Source of the DNA: Streptomyces alfalfae
GTDB taxonomy: Bacteria; Actinomycetota; Actinomycetes; Streptomycetales; Streptomycetaceae
Direction of reading: 5' to 3'
Length of the DNA: 64,000 nucleotides
Assembly: GCF_004127445.1 (NCBI RefSeq)
Contig: NZ_QEXM01000051.1
Coordinates: 124,001-188,000, forward strand
In this document: positions 9,064 through 17,915 of the stretch, piece after piece
Layout: the number at the start of each line of letters is the position of its first letter
Position numbering within the stretch: position 1 is the stretch's first letter
The notes under the pieces: model-generated
The model's input: only the letters and a program-made list of their open reading frames with translations
Told to the model about the DNA's origin: nothing
The model's database searches: none
Made by a program: the position numbers and the translations under genes

Positions 9064-10130
9064 GGCAGATCCTCTTCGCGGGTGTGATCGGGCTCTTCCT
9101 GACCCTGGTCGGAACCCCGCTGCTGATCAAGCTGCTCGCCCGCAAGGGCTACGGCCAGTTCATCCGGGACGACGGCCCGCGCGAGCACCACAGCAAGCGC
9201 GGCACGCCGACCATGGGTGGTATCGCCTTCATCCTGGCCACGCTCATCGCGTACTTCCTCACGAAGATCATCACCGGCACGGAGACGACGCTCTCCGGCC
9301 TCCTGGTGCTCTTCCTGATGGCCGGCATGGGCCTCGTGGGCTTCCTCGACGACTACATCAAGATCGTCAAGCAGCGCTCGCTCGGTCTGCGCGCCAAGGC
9401 GAAGATGGCCGGTCAGCTCATCGTGGGCATCGGCTTCGCCGTGCTCGCGCTCAACTGGCCGGACAACCGCAACCAGACCCCGGCCTCCACCAAGCTGTCG
9501 TTCGTCACGGACTTCGGCTGGTCGATCGGCCCGGTCCTGTTCGTGGTCTGGGCGCTGTTCATGATCCTCGCGATGTCGAACGGCGTGAACCTCACCGACG
9601 GTCTGGACGGCCTCGCCACCGGCGCCTCGGTGATGGTGTTCGGCGCGTACACCTTCATCGGTGTCTGGCAGTACCAGGAGTCCTGCGCCAACGCCACGAC
9701 GCTGACCAACCCCCAGGCGTGTTTCGAGGTCAGGGACCCGCTCGACCTCGCGGTCGTGGCCTCCGCGCTGATGGGCGCCTGCTTCGGCTTCCTGTGGTGG
9801 AACACCTCGCCCGCCAAGATCTTCATGGGTGACACCGGTTCGCTCGCCCTCGGCGGCGCGCTCGCCGGCCTCGCGATCTGCTCCCGCACGGAGCTGCTGC
9901 TCGCGCTCCTCGGCGGCCTCTTCGTGATGATCACCATGTCGGTGGTCATCCAGGTCGGCTCGTTCAAGCTGACCGGCAAGCGCGTCTTCCGCATGGCGCC
10001 ACTGCAGCACCACTTCGAACTCAAGGGGTGGTCCGAGGTCCTTGTCGTGGTCCGCTTCTGGATCATCCAGGGCATGTGCGTGATCGTCGGCCTCGGACTC
10101 TTCTACGCGGGATGGGCAGCCGAAAAGTGA
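9060..10130 (+). CDS. mraY: Phospho-MurNAc-pentapeptide transferase MraY
   Basis: 356-residue polytopic membrane enzyme that moves phospho-MurNAc-pentapeptide onto undecaprenyl phosphate to make lipid I. About ten hydrophobic segments are visible. The Asp-rich motif FLDDYIK, the NGVNLTDGLDGLA loop and FMGDTGSLALGG, which together build the Mg2+/substrate site, are intact, as is the late APLQHHFELKGW. ATG overlaps the murF stop (ATGA) and the gene ends in a GTGA overlap with murD. Confidence 0.95.
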   Translation: MRQILFAGVIGLFLTLVGTPLLIKLLARKGYGQFIRDDGPREHHSKRGTPTMGGIAFILATLIAYFLTKIITGTETTLSGLLVLFLMAGMGLVGFLDDYIKIVKQRSLGLRAKAKMAGQLIVGIGFAVLALNWPDNRNQTPASTKLSFVTDFGWSIGPVLFVVWALFMILAMSNGVNLTDGLDGLATGASVMVFGAYTFIGVWQYQESCANATTLTNPQACFEVRDPLDLAVVASALMGACFGFLWWNTSPAKIFMGDTGSLALGGALAGLAICSRTELLLALLGGLFVMITMSVVIQVGSFKLTGKRVFRMAPLQHHFELKGWSEVLVVVRFWIIQGMCVIVGLGLFYAGWAAEK

Positions 10131-11560
10131 CCACTGGGTCCGACTGGCAGGGCAAGAACATCACCGTCGCCGGCCTCGGCGTGAGCGGCGTCAGCGCCGC
10201 CCGCGCCCTGGCCGGCCTCGGCGCGTCGGTGACCGTCGTGGACGGCGGCTCGTCGGCGGGGCACGAGGAGCGCGCCACCGCGCTGCGGGCCGACGGCATC
10301 TCCGTACGCCTGGGGGACGCGGCGACGCTGCCGCCCGGCACCGACCTGGTGGTGACCTCTCCGGGGTGGCCGCCGTCGGCGCCGCTCTTCGCGGCGGCGG
10401 CCGAGGCGGGCGTGGACGTCGTCGGCGACGTCGAGATCGCCTGGCGGCTGCGCGGCCCCGACGCCGCGCCCTGGCTCGCCGTCACGGGCACCAACGGCAA
10501 GACGACGACCACGCAGATGCTCGCCTCGATCCTGGAGGCGGAGGGCCTGCGCACGGCCGCCGTCGGCAACATCGGCACCCCGATCGTGGACGTGGTCCTG
10601 GAGGGCGACGACGCGTACGACGTGCTCGCCGTCGAGCTGTCCTCCTACCAGCTCCACTGGGCGCCCTCCCTGCGGGCCCACTCCGCGGCCGTCCTGAACC
10701 TCGCCCCCGACCACCTCGACTGGCACGGCTCCATGGAGGCCTACGCGGCCGACAAGGGCCGCGTCTACGAGGGCAACCAGGTGGCCTGCGTCTACAACGC
10801 CTACGCCACCGGCAAGCCGTCGACGGAGGACCTGGTCCGCGGGGCCGACGTCGAAGAGGGCTGCCGCGCCATCGGTTTCACGCTGAACGCGCCCGCCCCC
10901 TCGCAACTCGGCGTCGTGGACGGCATCCTCGTCGACCGCGCGTTCGTACCGGACCGCCAGAAGCAGGCCCAGGAGCTCGCCGAGATCTCCGACGTGCGCC
11001 CGCCCGCGCCGCACAACATCGCCAACGCCCTGGCCGCGGCGGCGCTCGCGCGCGCCTTCGGCGTGCGGGCCACGGCCGTCCGCGACGGGCTGCGCGCCTT
11101 CCGCCCCGACGCCCACCGGATCGAGCACGTCGCCGACGTGGCGGGCGTCGCCTACGTGGACGACTCCAAGGCCACCAACACCCACGCGGCCCAGGCCTCG
11201 TTGGCGGCGTACGAGCCGATCGTCTGGATCGCCGGCGGCCTCGCCAAGGGCGCCACCTTCGACGAGCTTGTCGAAGGCGCCGCCAAGCGGCTGCGCGGGG
11301 TCGTCCTGATCGGCGCCGACCGGGCGCTCATCCGCGAAGCCCTCGCGCGACACGCCCCCGAGGTCCCTGTCGTCGACCTCGACCGGACCGACACTGGGGC
11401 GATGTCCGAGGCGGTACGGCGGGCGGCGGAGCTCGCCGAGCCCGGGGACACCGTCCTGATGGCCCCGGCCTGCGCGTCGATGGACATGTTCACCAACTAC
11501 AACAAGCGTGGGGAGGCGTTCGCGGACGCGGTCCGCGAACTCGGCTCCACGCGCGCCTGA
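10127..11560 (+). CDS. murD: UDP-MurNAc-L-alanine:D-glutamate ligase MurD
   Basis: 477-residue Mur ligase adding D-Glu to UDP-MurNAc-L-Ala. The N-terminal Rossmann-like domain starts VAGLGVSGVSAARAL; the ATP loop is TGTNGKTTTT and the C-terminal domain carries APACASMDMF. The GTG at 10127 overlaps the mraY TGA (GTGA). An in-frame ATG at 10112 would add five residues and cannot be excluded. Together with MurE and MurF this gives three of the four Mur ligases; murC is absent from the window, as is usual for Streptomyces clusters. Confidence 0.93.
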   Translation: MTTGSDWQGKNITVAGLGVSGVSAARALAGLGASVTVVDGGSSAGHEERATALRADGISVRLGDAATLPPGTDLVVTSPGWPPSAPLFAAAAEAGVDVVGDVEIAWRLRGPDAAPWLAVTGTNGKTTTTQMLASILEAEGLRTAAVGNIGTPIVDVVLEGDDAYDVLAVELSSYQLHWAPSLRAHSAAVLNLAPDHLDWHGSMEAYAADKGRVYEGNQVACVYNAYATGKPSTEDLVRGADVEEGCRAIGFTLNAPAPSQLGVVDGILVDRAFVPDRQKQAQELAEISDVRPPAPHNIANALAAAALARAFGVRATAVRDGLRAFRPDAHRIEHVADVAGVAYVDDSKATNTHAAQASLAAYEPIVWIAGGLAKGATFDELVEGAAKRLRGVVLIGADRALIREALARHAPEVPVVDLDRTDTGAMSEAVRRAAELAEPGDTVLMAPACASMDMFTNYNKRGEAFADAVRELGSTRA

Positions 11561-11608
11561 CCGGGTCCGAAGGTCCGGCGGGCGCCGGGCACATCCTTGG
11601 GAGGGAAC

Positions 11609-12919
11609 GTGGCCAGGTCTTCCGTGCGGGTCGCCAAACGACCGGCTCCCGTACGCGCCAGAGGCGCCTCCCACCCGCCGGGCGAGAGCGGGCCGCGGCG
11701 GCTCGTCACCAGGCTCCGGCGGGCCTGGGACCGGCCGTTGACCGCGTATTACCTGATCTTCGGCAGCAGCCTGCTGATCACCGTGCTCGGTCTGGTGATG
11801 GTCTACTCGGCCTCGATGATCCAGGCGCTGCAGCTCGACCTGCCCGCGTCGTACTTCTTCCGCAAGCAGTTCGTGGCCGCCGTGCTCGGCACCGGACTGC
11901 TGCTCGTCGCGATGCGGATGCCCGTCAAGCTGCACAGGGCGCTGGCCTATCCGATACTCGCGGTGTCCGTCTTCCTGATGGTGCTCGTCCAGGTCCCCGG
12001 GATAGGGCGCAGCGTCAACGGCAACCAGAACTGGATCTACCTGGGCGGCCCCTTCCAGCTCCAGCCCAGCGAGTTCGGCAAGCTCGCCCTGGTCCTGTGG
12101 GGCGCCGATCTGCTGGCACGGAAATACGACAAACGGCTCCTGACGCAGTGGAAACACATGCTGGTGCCGCTCGTCCCGGTCGCCTTCATGCTGCTCGGCC
12201 TCATCATGCTCGGCGGCGACATGGGAACCGCGATCATTCTCACGGCGATCCTCTTCGGCCTGCTCTGGCTGGCGGGCGCGCCCACCCGGCTCTTCGCCGG
12301 CGTGCTCGGCGTCGCCGTGCTCCTCGGTGTGATCCTCATCAAGACGAGCCCCAACCGCATGGCCAGACTCGCCTGCATCGGCGCCACGGACCCCGGCCCC
12401 TCGGACCAGTGCTGGCAGGCCGTGCACGGCATCTACGCCCTGGCCTCCGGCGGATTCTTCGGTTCCGGTCTCGGCGCGAGTGTGGAAAAATGGGGTCAAC
12501 TGCCGGAACCGCACACCGACTTCATCTTCGCCATCACCGGGGAGGAACTCGGCCTGGCGGGGACGCTGTCGGTGCTCGCCCTCTTCGCGGCTCTAGGCTA
12601 TGCGGGTATCCGCGTGGCCGGACGCACGGAGGACCCCTTCGTCAGGTATGCCGCGGGAGGCGTGACCACCTGGATCACGGCGCAGGCCGTGATCAACGTA
12701 GGTGCGGTGCTCGGTCTGCTGCCGATCGCCGGTGTCCCGCTCCCGCTGTTCTCCTACGGGGGTTCGGCGCTGCTGCCGACCATGTTCGCCGTCGGGCTCC
12801 TCATCGCTTTCGCGCGATCGGACCCCGCTGCGAAGGCGGCCCTGGCCATGCGGCAACCTCGGGTGAGATGGAACACGATGCGACGGCGCGTCAAGGCGCG
12901 TTCGTCCGGAGAGCGGTGA
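11609..12919 (+). CDS. ftsW: SEDS peptidoglycan polymerase FtsW
   Basis: 436-residue SEDS glycosyltransferase of the divisome, partner of FtsI. A basic cytoplasmic tail of about 40 residues precedes some ten membrane helices. Family signatures are GLVMVYSAS in the first helix, NGNQNWIYLGG with QPSEFGKLALVLW, the GGDMGTAIIL segment, and the late PLPLFSYGGSALL. GTG 11609 is chosen because GGGAGGGAAC precedes it; a TTG four codons earlier is unlikely. Sits between murD (48 nt away) and murG (6 nt away), as in other actinobacterial division clusters. Confidence 0.95.
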   Translation: MARSSVRVAKRPAPVRARGASHPPGESGPRRLVTRLRRAWDRPLTAYYLIFGSSLLITVLGLVMVYSASMIQALQLDLPASYFFRKQFVAAVLGTGLLLVAMRMPVKLHRALAYPILAVSVFLMVLVQVPGIGRSVNGNQNWIYLGGPFQLQPSEFGKLALVLWGADLLARKYDKRLLTQWKHMLVPLVPVAFMLLGLIMLGGDMGTAIILTAILFGLLWLAGAPTRLFAGVLGVAVLLGVILIKTSPNRMARLACIGATDPGPSDQCWQAVHGIYALASGGFFGSGLGASVEKWGQLPEPHTDFIFAITGEELGLAGTLSVLALFAALGYAGIRVAGRTEDPFVRYAAGGVTTWITAQAVINVGAVLGLLPIAGVPLPLFSYGGSALLPTMFAVGLLIAFARSDPAAKAALAMRQPRVRWNTMRRRVKARSSGER

Positions 12920-12925
12920 ATTTCG

Positions 12926-14020
12926 GTGCATGTCGTACTCGCCGGCGGGGGGACCGCCGGCCACATCGAGCCCGCGCTCGCCCTCGCGGACGCCCTGCGG
13001 AGGCAGGACCCCACCGTGGGCATCACGGCCCTGGGCACGGAGCGTGGACTCGAGACCCGACTCGTACCCGAGCGGGGCTACGAACTGGCGCTGATCCCGG
13101 CCGTACCCCTGCCGCGCAAGCCCACCCCTGAACTGATCACCGTCCCGGGACGGCTGCGCGGCACCATCAAGGCGGCCGAGCAGATCCTGGAGCGCACGAA
13201 GGCCGACTGCGTCGTGGGCTTCGGGGGCTACGTGGCCCTGCCGGGCTACCTGGCGGCCAAGCGGACCGGCACGCCCATCGTCGTGCACGAGGCCAACGCG
13301 CGGCCCGGCCTGGCCAACAAGATCGGTTCGCGGTACGCCCACGGGGTGGCCGTCGCCACCCCCGACAGCAAGCTGCGCAACTCCCGCTACATCGGCATCC
13401 CGCTGCGCCACACCATCGCCACGCTCGACCGGGCCCGGGTCCGCCCGGAGGCGCGCGCCGCCTTCGGCCTCGACCCCAACCTGCCGACCCTGCTCGTCTC
13501 GGGCGGCTCCCAGGGCGCCCGGCGGCTCAACGAGGTCGTCCAGCAGGTCGCGCCGGTGCTCCAGCGCGCCGGCATCCAGATCCTGCACGCGGTCGGCCCG
13601 AAGAACGAACTGCCGCAGGTGCAGCAGATGCCGGGGATGCCCCCCTACATCCCGGTACCGTACGTGGACCGGATGGACCTCGCGTACGCCGCGGCCGACA
13701 TGATGCTCTGCCGCGCGGGCGCGATGACCGTCGCCGAACTCTCCGCCGTCGGGCTCCCGGCCGCCTACGTCCCGCTGCCCATCGGCAACGGCGAACAGCG
13801 GCTGAACGCCCAGCCGGTGGTCAAGGCGGGCGGCGGACTGCTCGTCGACGACGCGGAACTGACGCCCGAGTGGGTGCAGGGCAACGTCCTGCCCGTACTG
13901 GCCGACCCGCACCGGCTGTACGAGATGTCCCGCGCCGCCTCCGAGTTCGGCCGCAGGGACGCCGACGAACTGCTCGTCGGCATGGTGTACGAGGCGATTG
14001 CGTCACGCCGCAACGCGTGA
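12926..14020 (+). CDS. murG: Lipid II synthase MurG (GlcNAc transferase)
   Basis: 364-residue GT28 glycosyltransferase adding GlcNAc to lipid I at the inner membrane face. The N-terminal loop GGGTAGHIEPALALAD begins at residue 7 with the catalytic-region His; the second glycine-rich loop is SGGSQGARRLNE; and the UDP-GlcNAc site contains CRAGAMTVAELSAVGLP. Start GTG lies 6 nt after the ftsW stop. In this cluster ftsQ follows directly, where many bacteria have murC in between. Confidence 0.95.
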   Translation: MHVVLAGGGTAGHIEPALALADALRRQDPTVGITALGTERGLETRLVPERGYELALIPAVPLPRKPTPELITVPGRLRGTIKAAEQILERTKADCVVGFGGYVALPGYLAAKRTGTPIVVHEANARPGLANKIGSRYAHGVAVATPDSKLRNSRYIGIPLRHTIATLDRARVRPEARAAFGLDPNLPTLLVSGGSQGARRLNEVVQQVAPVLQRAGIQILHAVGPKNELPQVQQMPGMPPYIPVPYVDRMDLAYAAADMMLCRAGAMTVAELSAVGLPAAYVPLPIGNGEQRLNAQPVVKAGGGLLVDDAELTPEWVQGNVLPVLADPHRLYEMSRAASEFGRRDADELLVGMVYEAIASRRNA

Positions 14021-14034
14021 GAAGGCAGGGGACC

Positions 14035-14802
14035 GTGGCCGGACCGACCACCGCCGAACGGCAGCAGAAGAAGTCCGGCCCGCCCCGCCCGCCGCGCGCC
14101 CGCCGCCTCCTCGTGGTCCTGTTCCTCGTCGCCCTCCTCGCGACCGGCGTCCTCTGGGTGCTCTACGGTTCGCCGTGGCTGCGCCTGGAGCGGGTGGAGG
14201 TCTCGGGCACCGAGGTGCTGACGCCGCGGCAGGTCCTCGACGCGGCGGACGCCCCCGTCGACGCCCCGCTGATTTCGGTCGACACGAGCGCTCTTGAAGA
14301 GCGGATCCGTTCGGAATTGCCCCGAATCGACTCGGTTGACGTCAGTCGGACATGGCCGCACGAAATCGGCCTCGAAGTGACGGAGCGCAAGCCGGTTCTC
14401 CTCCTCGAAAAGGGACGAAAGTTCATCGAAGTGGACGCCAAGGGGGTGCGATTCGCCACGGTCGAGCGCGCGCCCAAGGGCATCCCGAAGCTGGAATGGG
14501 CGCTCGACCGCGAGAGCGGGGCGGCGAGCCTGCGCCGGTTCGGCGCCGACCGGCTGCTGCGCGAGGCGGTCGAGGTCGCGGGCGACCTGCCGGAATCCGT
14601 CGCCCGCGACACGCGCACCGTCAAGGTCCGTTCGTACGACTCCATCTCGCTGGAGTTGAGCGGCGACCGCGTCGTCGAGTGGGGCAGCGGTGAGAAGGGG
14701 CGCGCGAAAGCCGCCACGCTCGTGGCGCTGATGAAAGCGACGCCGAAGGCCCGGCACTTCGATGTGAGTGTCCCCACCGCCCCTGCATCGGCAGCGAGTT
14801 GA
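14035..14802 (+). CDS. ftsQ: Cell division protein FtsQ (POTRA domain)
   Basis: 255-residue bitopic divisome protein. A short basic tail is followed by one membrane helix near residues 22-42, then an extracytoplasmic POTRA domain starting LRLERVEVSGTEVLT, and a beta-rich FtsQ domain. GTG 14035 has AGGGGA just upstream and lies 14 nt after murG; longer readings start inside murG. The gene is followed by a 275-nt regulatory gap before ftsZ, so ftsZ can be controlled apart from the upstream cell-wall genes. Confidence 0.93.
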   Translation: MAGPTTAERQQKKSGPPRPPRARRLLVVLFLVALLATGVLWVLYGSPWLRLERVEVSGTEVLTPRQVLDAADAPVDAPLISVDTSALEERIRSELPRIDSVDVSRTWPHEIGLEVTERKPVLLLEKGRKFIEVDAKGVRFATVERAPKGIPKLEWALDRESGAASLRRFGADRLLREAVEVAGDLPESVARDTRTVKVRSYDSISLELSGDRVVEWGSGEKGRAKAATLVALMKATPKARHFDVSVPTAPASAAS

Positions 14803-14892
14803 CGGCCGTCATCGCAGGCCAGCACCCTGATTCGGCAGCGCTACGGCTGATCACATAGGGTGAAAAGAAAAACGGGAGGTTCGGCGTGTTCG

Positions 14893-14922
14893 TTGAACGT
14901 GCGCCACTTGTCGACTTAGTGT
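14893..14922 (+). promoter_or_regulatory. Candidate ftsZ promoter
   Basis: TTGAAC (14893-14898) and TAGTGT (14917-14922) are 18 nt apart, a plausible Streptomyces vegetative pair of the TAGNNT type. GTGTC at 14919-14923, the complement of the WhiA-associated GACAC motif, overlaps the -10, and a forward GACAC lies at 15047-15051 in the leader. Streptomyces ftsZ is known to have several promoters, including developmentally induced ones; which this would be is not known. Confidence 0.45.
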
Positions 14923-14958
14923 CCTGTTCGGAAGAGTCCAGGGAACAGGCACACTGGT

Positions 14959-14983
14959 AACCCTAAACTTCAGCGTTAGGGTT
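14959..14983. repeat. 8-bp perfect inverted repeat in the ftsZ upstream region
   Basis: AACCCTAA (14959-14966) and TTAGGGTT (14976-14983) are perfectly complementary arms around a 9-nt spacer, about 95 nt before the ftsZ start. The AT content and two-helical-turn spacing of the arms look more like a dimeric regulator operator than a terminator. The regulator is unknown. Confidence 0.6.
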
Positions 14984-15077
14984 CGGGTCGGCGTTCGGAC
15001 CGTCCCATTCGGCATCAGTCGTCGCATCGCCCCAGAGCGAAACGGCGACACGTAACTCGAGGCGAGAGGCCTTCGAC

Positions 15078-16316
15078 GTGGCAGCACCGCAGAACTACCT
15101 CGCAGTCATCAAAGTCATCGGTGTCGGCGGCGGTGGTGTCAATGCCATCAACCGGATGATCGAGGTCGGTCTCAAGGGCGTCGAGTTCATCGCCATCAAC
15201 ACCGACGCGCAAGCCCTGTTGATGAGCGACGCCGACGTCAAGCTCGACGTAGGCCGTGAACTCACGCGCGGACTCGGCGCCGGCGCCAACCCGGCCGTCG
15301 GCCGCAAGGCCGCCGAGGACCACCGCGAGGAGATCGAGGAGGTCCTCAAGGGGGCCGACATGGTCTTCGTCACCGCCGGTGAAGGCGGCGGCACCGGCAC
15401 GGGCGGCGCACCCGTCGTCGCCAACATCGCGCGCTCGCTCGGCGCCCTCACCATCGGCGTGGTCACCCGGCCCTTCACCTTCGAGGGCCGCCGCCGCGCC
15501 AACCAGGCCGAGGACGGCATCGCGGAGCTGCGCGAAGAGGTCGACACCCTCATCGTCATCCCCAACGACCGGCTGCTCTCCATCTCGGACCGGCAGGTCT
15601 CCGTCCTCGACGCCTTCAAGTCGGCGGACCAGGTCCTGCTCTCCGGTGTCCAGGGCATCACCGACCTCATCACCACGCCCGGCCTGATCAACCTCGACTT
15701 CGCCGACGTCAAGTCGGTCATGTCCGAGGCCGGTTCGGCGCTCATGGGCATCGGCTCGGCCCGCGGCGACGACCGCGCGGTGGCCGCCGCGGAGATGGCG
15801 ATCTCCTCGCCGCTCCTGGAGGCCTCCATCGACGGCGCGCGCGGCGTGCTGCTCTCCATCTCCGGCGGCTCCGACCTCGGTCTGTTCGAGATCAACGAGG
15901 CGGCCCAGCTGGTCAGCGAGGCAGCGCACCCCGAGGCCAACATCATCTTCGGCGCGGTCATCGACGACGCGCTCGGCGACGAGGTCCGGGTCACCGTCAT
16001 CGCGGCCGGGTTCGACGGCGGGCAGCCGCCGTCCAAGCGGGACACCGTTCTCGGCTCGGCCTCCGGTCCCGCCAAGCGGGAGGAGCCGGCGCCGCCCGCG
16101 GCCGCTCCCGCCAGGCCCGCCGAACCATCCCGTCCGGCCTTCGGCGGCCTCGGCAGCGTCACCCCGCGCGACGAGCCGTCCGCCCCGGAGCCCGTGGAGA
16201 CGGCGCCGTCCGCTGACACCCCGTCCGCGCCGGTGGCGCCGCCGCAGGTGCCGCCGGCCCGTCCCTACCAGGACAGCCAGGCCGAAGAGCTGGACGTCCC
16301 GGACTTCCTGAAGTGA
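15078..16316 (+). CDS. ftsZ: Cell division GTPase FtsZ
   Basis: 412-residue tubulin-like GTPase forming the Z-ring and the sporulation Z-ladders. The nucleotide loop GVGGGGVNAINRM is at residues 15-27, the tubulin signature GGGTGTGGAPV at about 104-114, and the T7 loop NLDFADVKSVM is intact. After about residue 320 comes a Pro/Ala-rich linker of some 80 residues, then the C-terminal peptide EELDVPDFLK that binds partners such as SepF. Start GTG follows GAGAGG and gives the N-terminus VAAPQNYLAVIKVIG. Its last codons are part of a tandem duplication with the start of pgeF. Confidence 0.97.
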   Translation: MAAPQNYLAVIKVIGVGGGGVNAINRMIEVGLKGVEFIAINTDAQALLMSDADVKLDVGRELTRGLGAGANPAVGRKAAEDHREEIEEVLKGADMVFVTAGEGGGTGTGGAPVVANIARSLGALTIGVVTRPFTFEGRRRANQAEDGIAELREEVDTLIVIPNDRLLSISDRQVSVLDAFKSADQVLLSGVQGITDLITTPGLINLDFADVKSVMSEAGSALMGIGSARGDDRAVAAAEMAISSPLLEASIDGARGVLLSISGGSDLGLFEINEAAQLVSEAAHPEANIIFGAVIDDALGDEVRVTVIAAGFDGGQPPSKRDTVLGSASGPAKREEPAPPAAAPARPAEPSRPAFGGLGSVTPRDEPSAPEPVETAPSADTPSAPVAPPQVPPARPYQDSQAEELDVPDFLK

Positions 16317-16338
16317 TACCGGACTTCACGAAGTGATA
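16299..16338 (+). repeat. 20-bp tandem duplication across the ftsZ/pgeF junction
   Basis: Positions 16299-16318 and 16319-16338 are two adjacent 20-nt copies differing at two bases. The first copy encodes the ftsZ end (PDFLK-stop); the second supplies the pgeF start. Each contains AAGTGATA, so a GTG overlaps a TGA in both copies. Between them lies a 7-codon ORF (16313-16336) that starts on the ftsZ stop and ends on the pgeF start. Confidence 0.85.
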
Positions 16339-17064
16339 AGCGAGCACAGCACCACGAACGGCGCGCACTTCGCCTTCACCGACCGGTGGGGCGGGGTGAG
16401 CGCCGTTCCGTACGAGGAGCTCAATCTCGGCGGCGCGGTCGGCGACGACCCGGAGGCGGTACGCGCCAACCGCGCACTCGCCGCCACGTCCCTCGGCATC
16501 GAAGCCGGTCACGTGGTCTGGATGAACCAGGTGCACGGCCGTGACGTCGCCGTGGTCGACGGGCCCTGGGGAGACGACGCCGAGATCCCGGCCGTCGACG
16601 CGGTGGTCACCGCCCGCAGGGGCCTCGCCCTCGCCGTGCTGACCGCCGACTGCACGCCCGTCCTGCTCGCCGACCCGGTGGCGGGGGTGGCCGCGGCGGC
16701 GCACGCCGGGCGGCCCGGCATGGTGGCGGGCGTCGTTCCCGCCGCCGTCGAGGCGATGGTGGAGCTCGGCGCGGACCCGGCCCGCGTGGTCGCCCGCACC
16801 GGGCCCGCCGTCTGCGGGCGTTGCTACGAAGTCCCGGGAGCGATGCGCGCCGACGTCGCCGCCGTCGAGCCCGCGGCGTACGCCGAGACGAGTTGGGGCA
16901 CGCCGGCGGTCGACGTGACCGCGGGGGTGCACGCCCAGCTCGAACGGCTCGGGGTGCACGACCGGGGGCGCTCCCCGGCGTGCACGCTGGAATCCGGTGA
17001 CCACTTCTCGTACCGCCGCGACCGCACGACCGGTCGTCTGGCGGGCTATGTCTGGCTGGACTGA
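16333..17064 (+). CDS. pgeF: YfiH/YlmD-family enzyme PgeF (polyphenol oxidase / purine nucleoside-type)
   Basis: 243-residue protein of the YfiH/YlmD (formerly laccase-domain) family, whose members act on purine nucleosides or on mis-built peptidoglycan precursors. The conserved start HFAFTDRWGGVS, NQVHG (residues 60-64), and the metal/catalytic set TADCTPVLLAD with AAAHAGRPGM are present, as is the C-terminal ESGDHFSYRRDR. Start GTG lies in the second copy of the junction repeat; no good ribosome site precedes it, so translation probably depends on coupling to ftsZ or the bridging mini-ORF. ylmE follows 6 nt later. Confidence 0.9.
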   Translation: MISEHSTTNGAHFAFTDRWGGVSAVPYEELNLGGAVGDDPEAVRANRALAATSLGIEAGHVVWMNQVHGRDVAVVDGPWGDDAEIPAVDAVVTARRGLALAVLTADCTPVLLADPVAGVAAAAHAGRPGMVAGVVPAAVEAMVELGADPARVVARTGPAVCGRCYEVPGAMRADVAAVEPAAYAETSWGTPAVDVTAGVHAQLERLGVHDRGRSPACTLESGDHFSYRRDRTTGRLAGYVWLD

Positions 17065-17070
17065 TAGGGC

Positions 17071-17790
17071 ATGACGGACCGTAGAAGCGAACTCGCGGCG
17101 AATCTGGCGCAGGTCGAGGAGCGCATCGCCGCGGCGTGCGCCGCGGCAGGCCGCGAGCGCGAGGAAGTGACCCTGATCGTGGTCACGAAGACCTACCCCG
17201 CGAGTGATGTGCGCATCCTCTCGGAACTGGGCGTGCGCCATGTCGCGGAGAACCGCGACCAGGACGCGGCGCCCAAGGCCGCGCAGTGCGCGGACCTGCC
17301 ACTCACCTGGCACTTCGTGGGCCAGTTGCAGACCAATAAGGTACGTTCTGTGGTCGGTTATGCCGATCTGGTGCAGTCCGTTGACCGCCTCAAGCTGGTC
17401 ACTGCCCTCTCGGCGGCCGCTGTTCGCGCGGAGCGTGAGATCGGCTGCCTGATCCAGGTGGCGCTCGACGCCGAGGAGCACGGCCGCGGTGAGCGCGGGG
17501 GCGTCGGGGCCGGTGGCATCGAGGAGTTGGCCGCGGCCGTGGCCGGTGCGCCGGGGCTGCGTCTCGACGGTCTGATGACCGTCGCGCCGCTCACCGGGCC
17601 CTACGCCGGGCGGCAGCAGGCGGCGTTCGAGCGGCTGGGGGAATTGGCAACCGTCATGCGCGCGACTCATCCGGCTGCGAACATGGTGTCGGCAGGGATG
17701 AGTGCGGACCTCGAACAGGCCGTAGCGGCGGGAGCGACACATGTACGCGTCGGTACGGCGGTACTCGGAGTCCGACCCGGGCTCGGGTAA
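17071..17790 (+). CDS. ylmE: YggS/YlmE-family PLP-binding protein
   Basis: 239-residue PLP-homeostasis protein of the YggS/PLPBP family, a single TIM-barrel domain related to alanine racemase without the second domain. The PLP lysine lies in LIVVTKTYP (about residue 40). HFVGQLQTNK and the phosphate-binding C-terminal part SAGMSADLEQAVAAGATHVRVG-type segment are intact. Starts 6 nt after pgeF. Its place between ftsZ and sepF is conserved in Gram-positive bacteria; a role in division is not established from sequence. Confidence 0.92.
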   Translation: MTDRRSELAANLAQVEERIAAACAAAGREREEVTLIVVTKTYPASDVRILSELGVRHVAENRDQDAAPKAAQCADLPLTWHFVGQLQTNKVRSVVGYADLVQSVDRLKLVTALSAAAVRAEREIGCLIQVALDAEEHGRGERGGVGAGGIEELAAAVAGAPGLRLDGLMTVAPLTGPYAGRQQAAFERLGELATVMRATHPAANMVSAGMSADLEQAVAAGATHVRVGTAVLGVRPGLG

Positions 17791-17915
17791 CGTCGCCAAG
17801 AAGTCGGACCACAGCAGAAAATATGGTCATTCCCGCTGATCCGGCGGGGATACCTCGTGGATCGCGGGCAGTTGGTGACGACAGCCGATCCACCACAGAG
17901 CGGAGGACTCAGAGC

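Noticed and set aside
10028..10126. Extended N-terminus for MurD
   Set aside because: The extra residues lie wholly inside mraY and are not family-like; the GTGA overlap or the nearby ATG is more likely.
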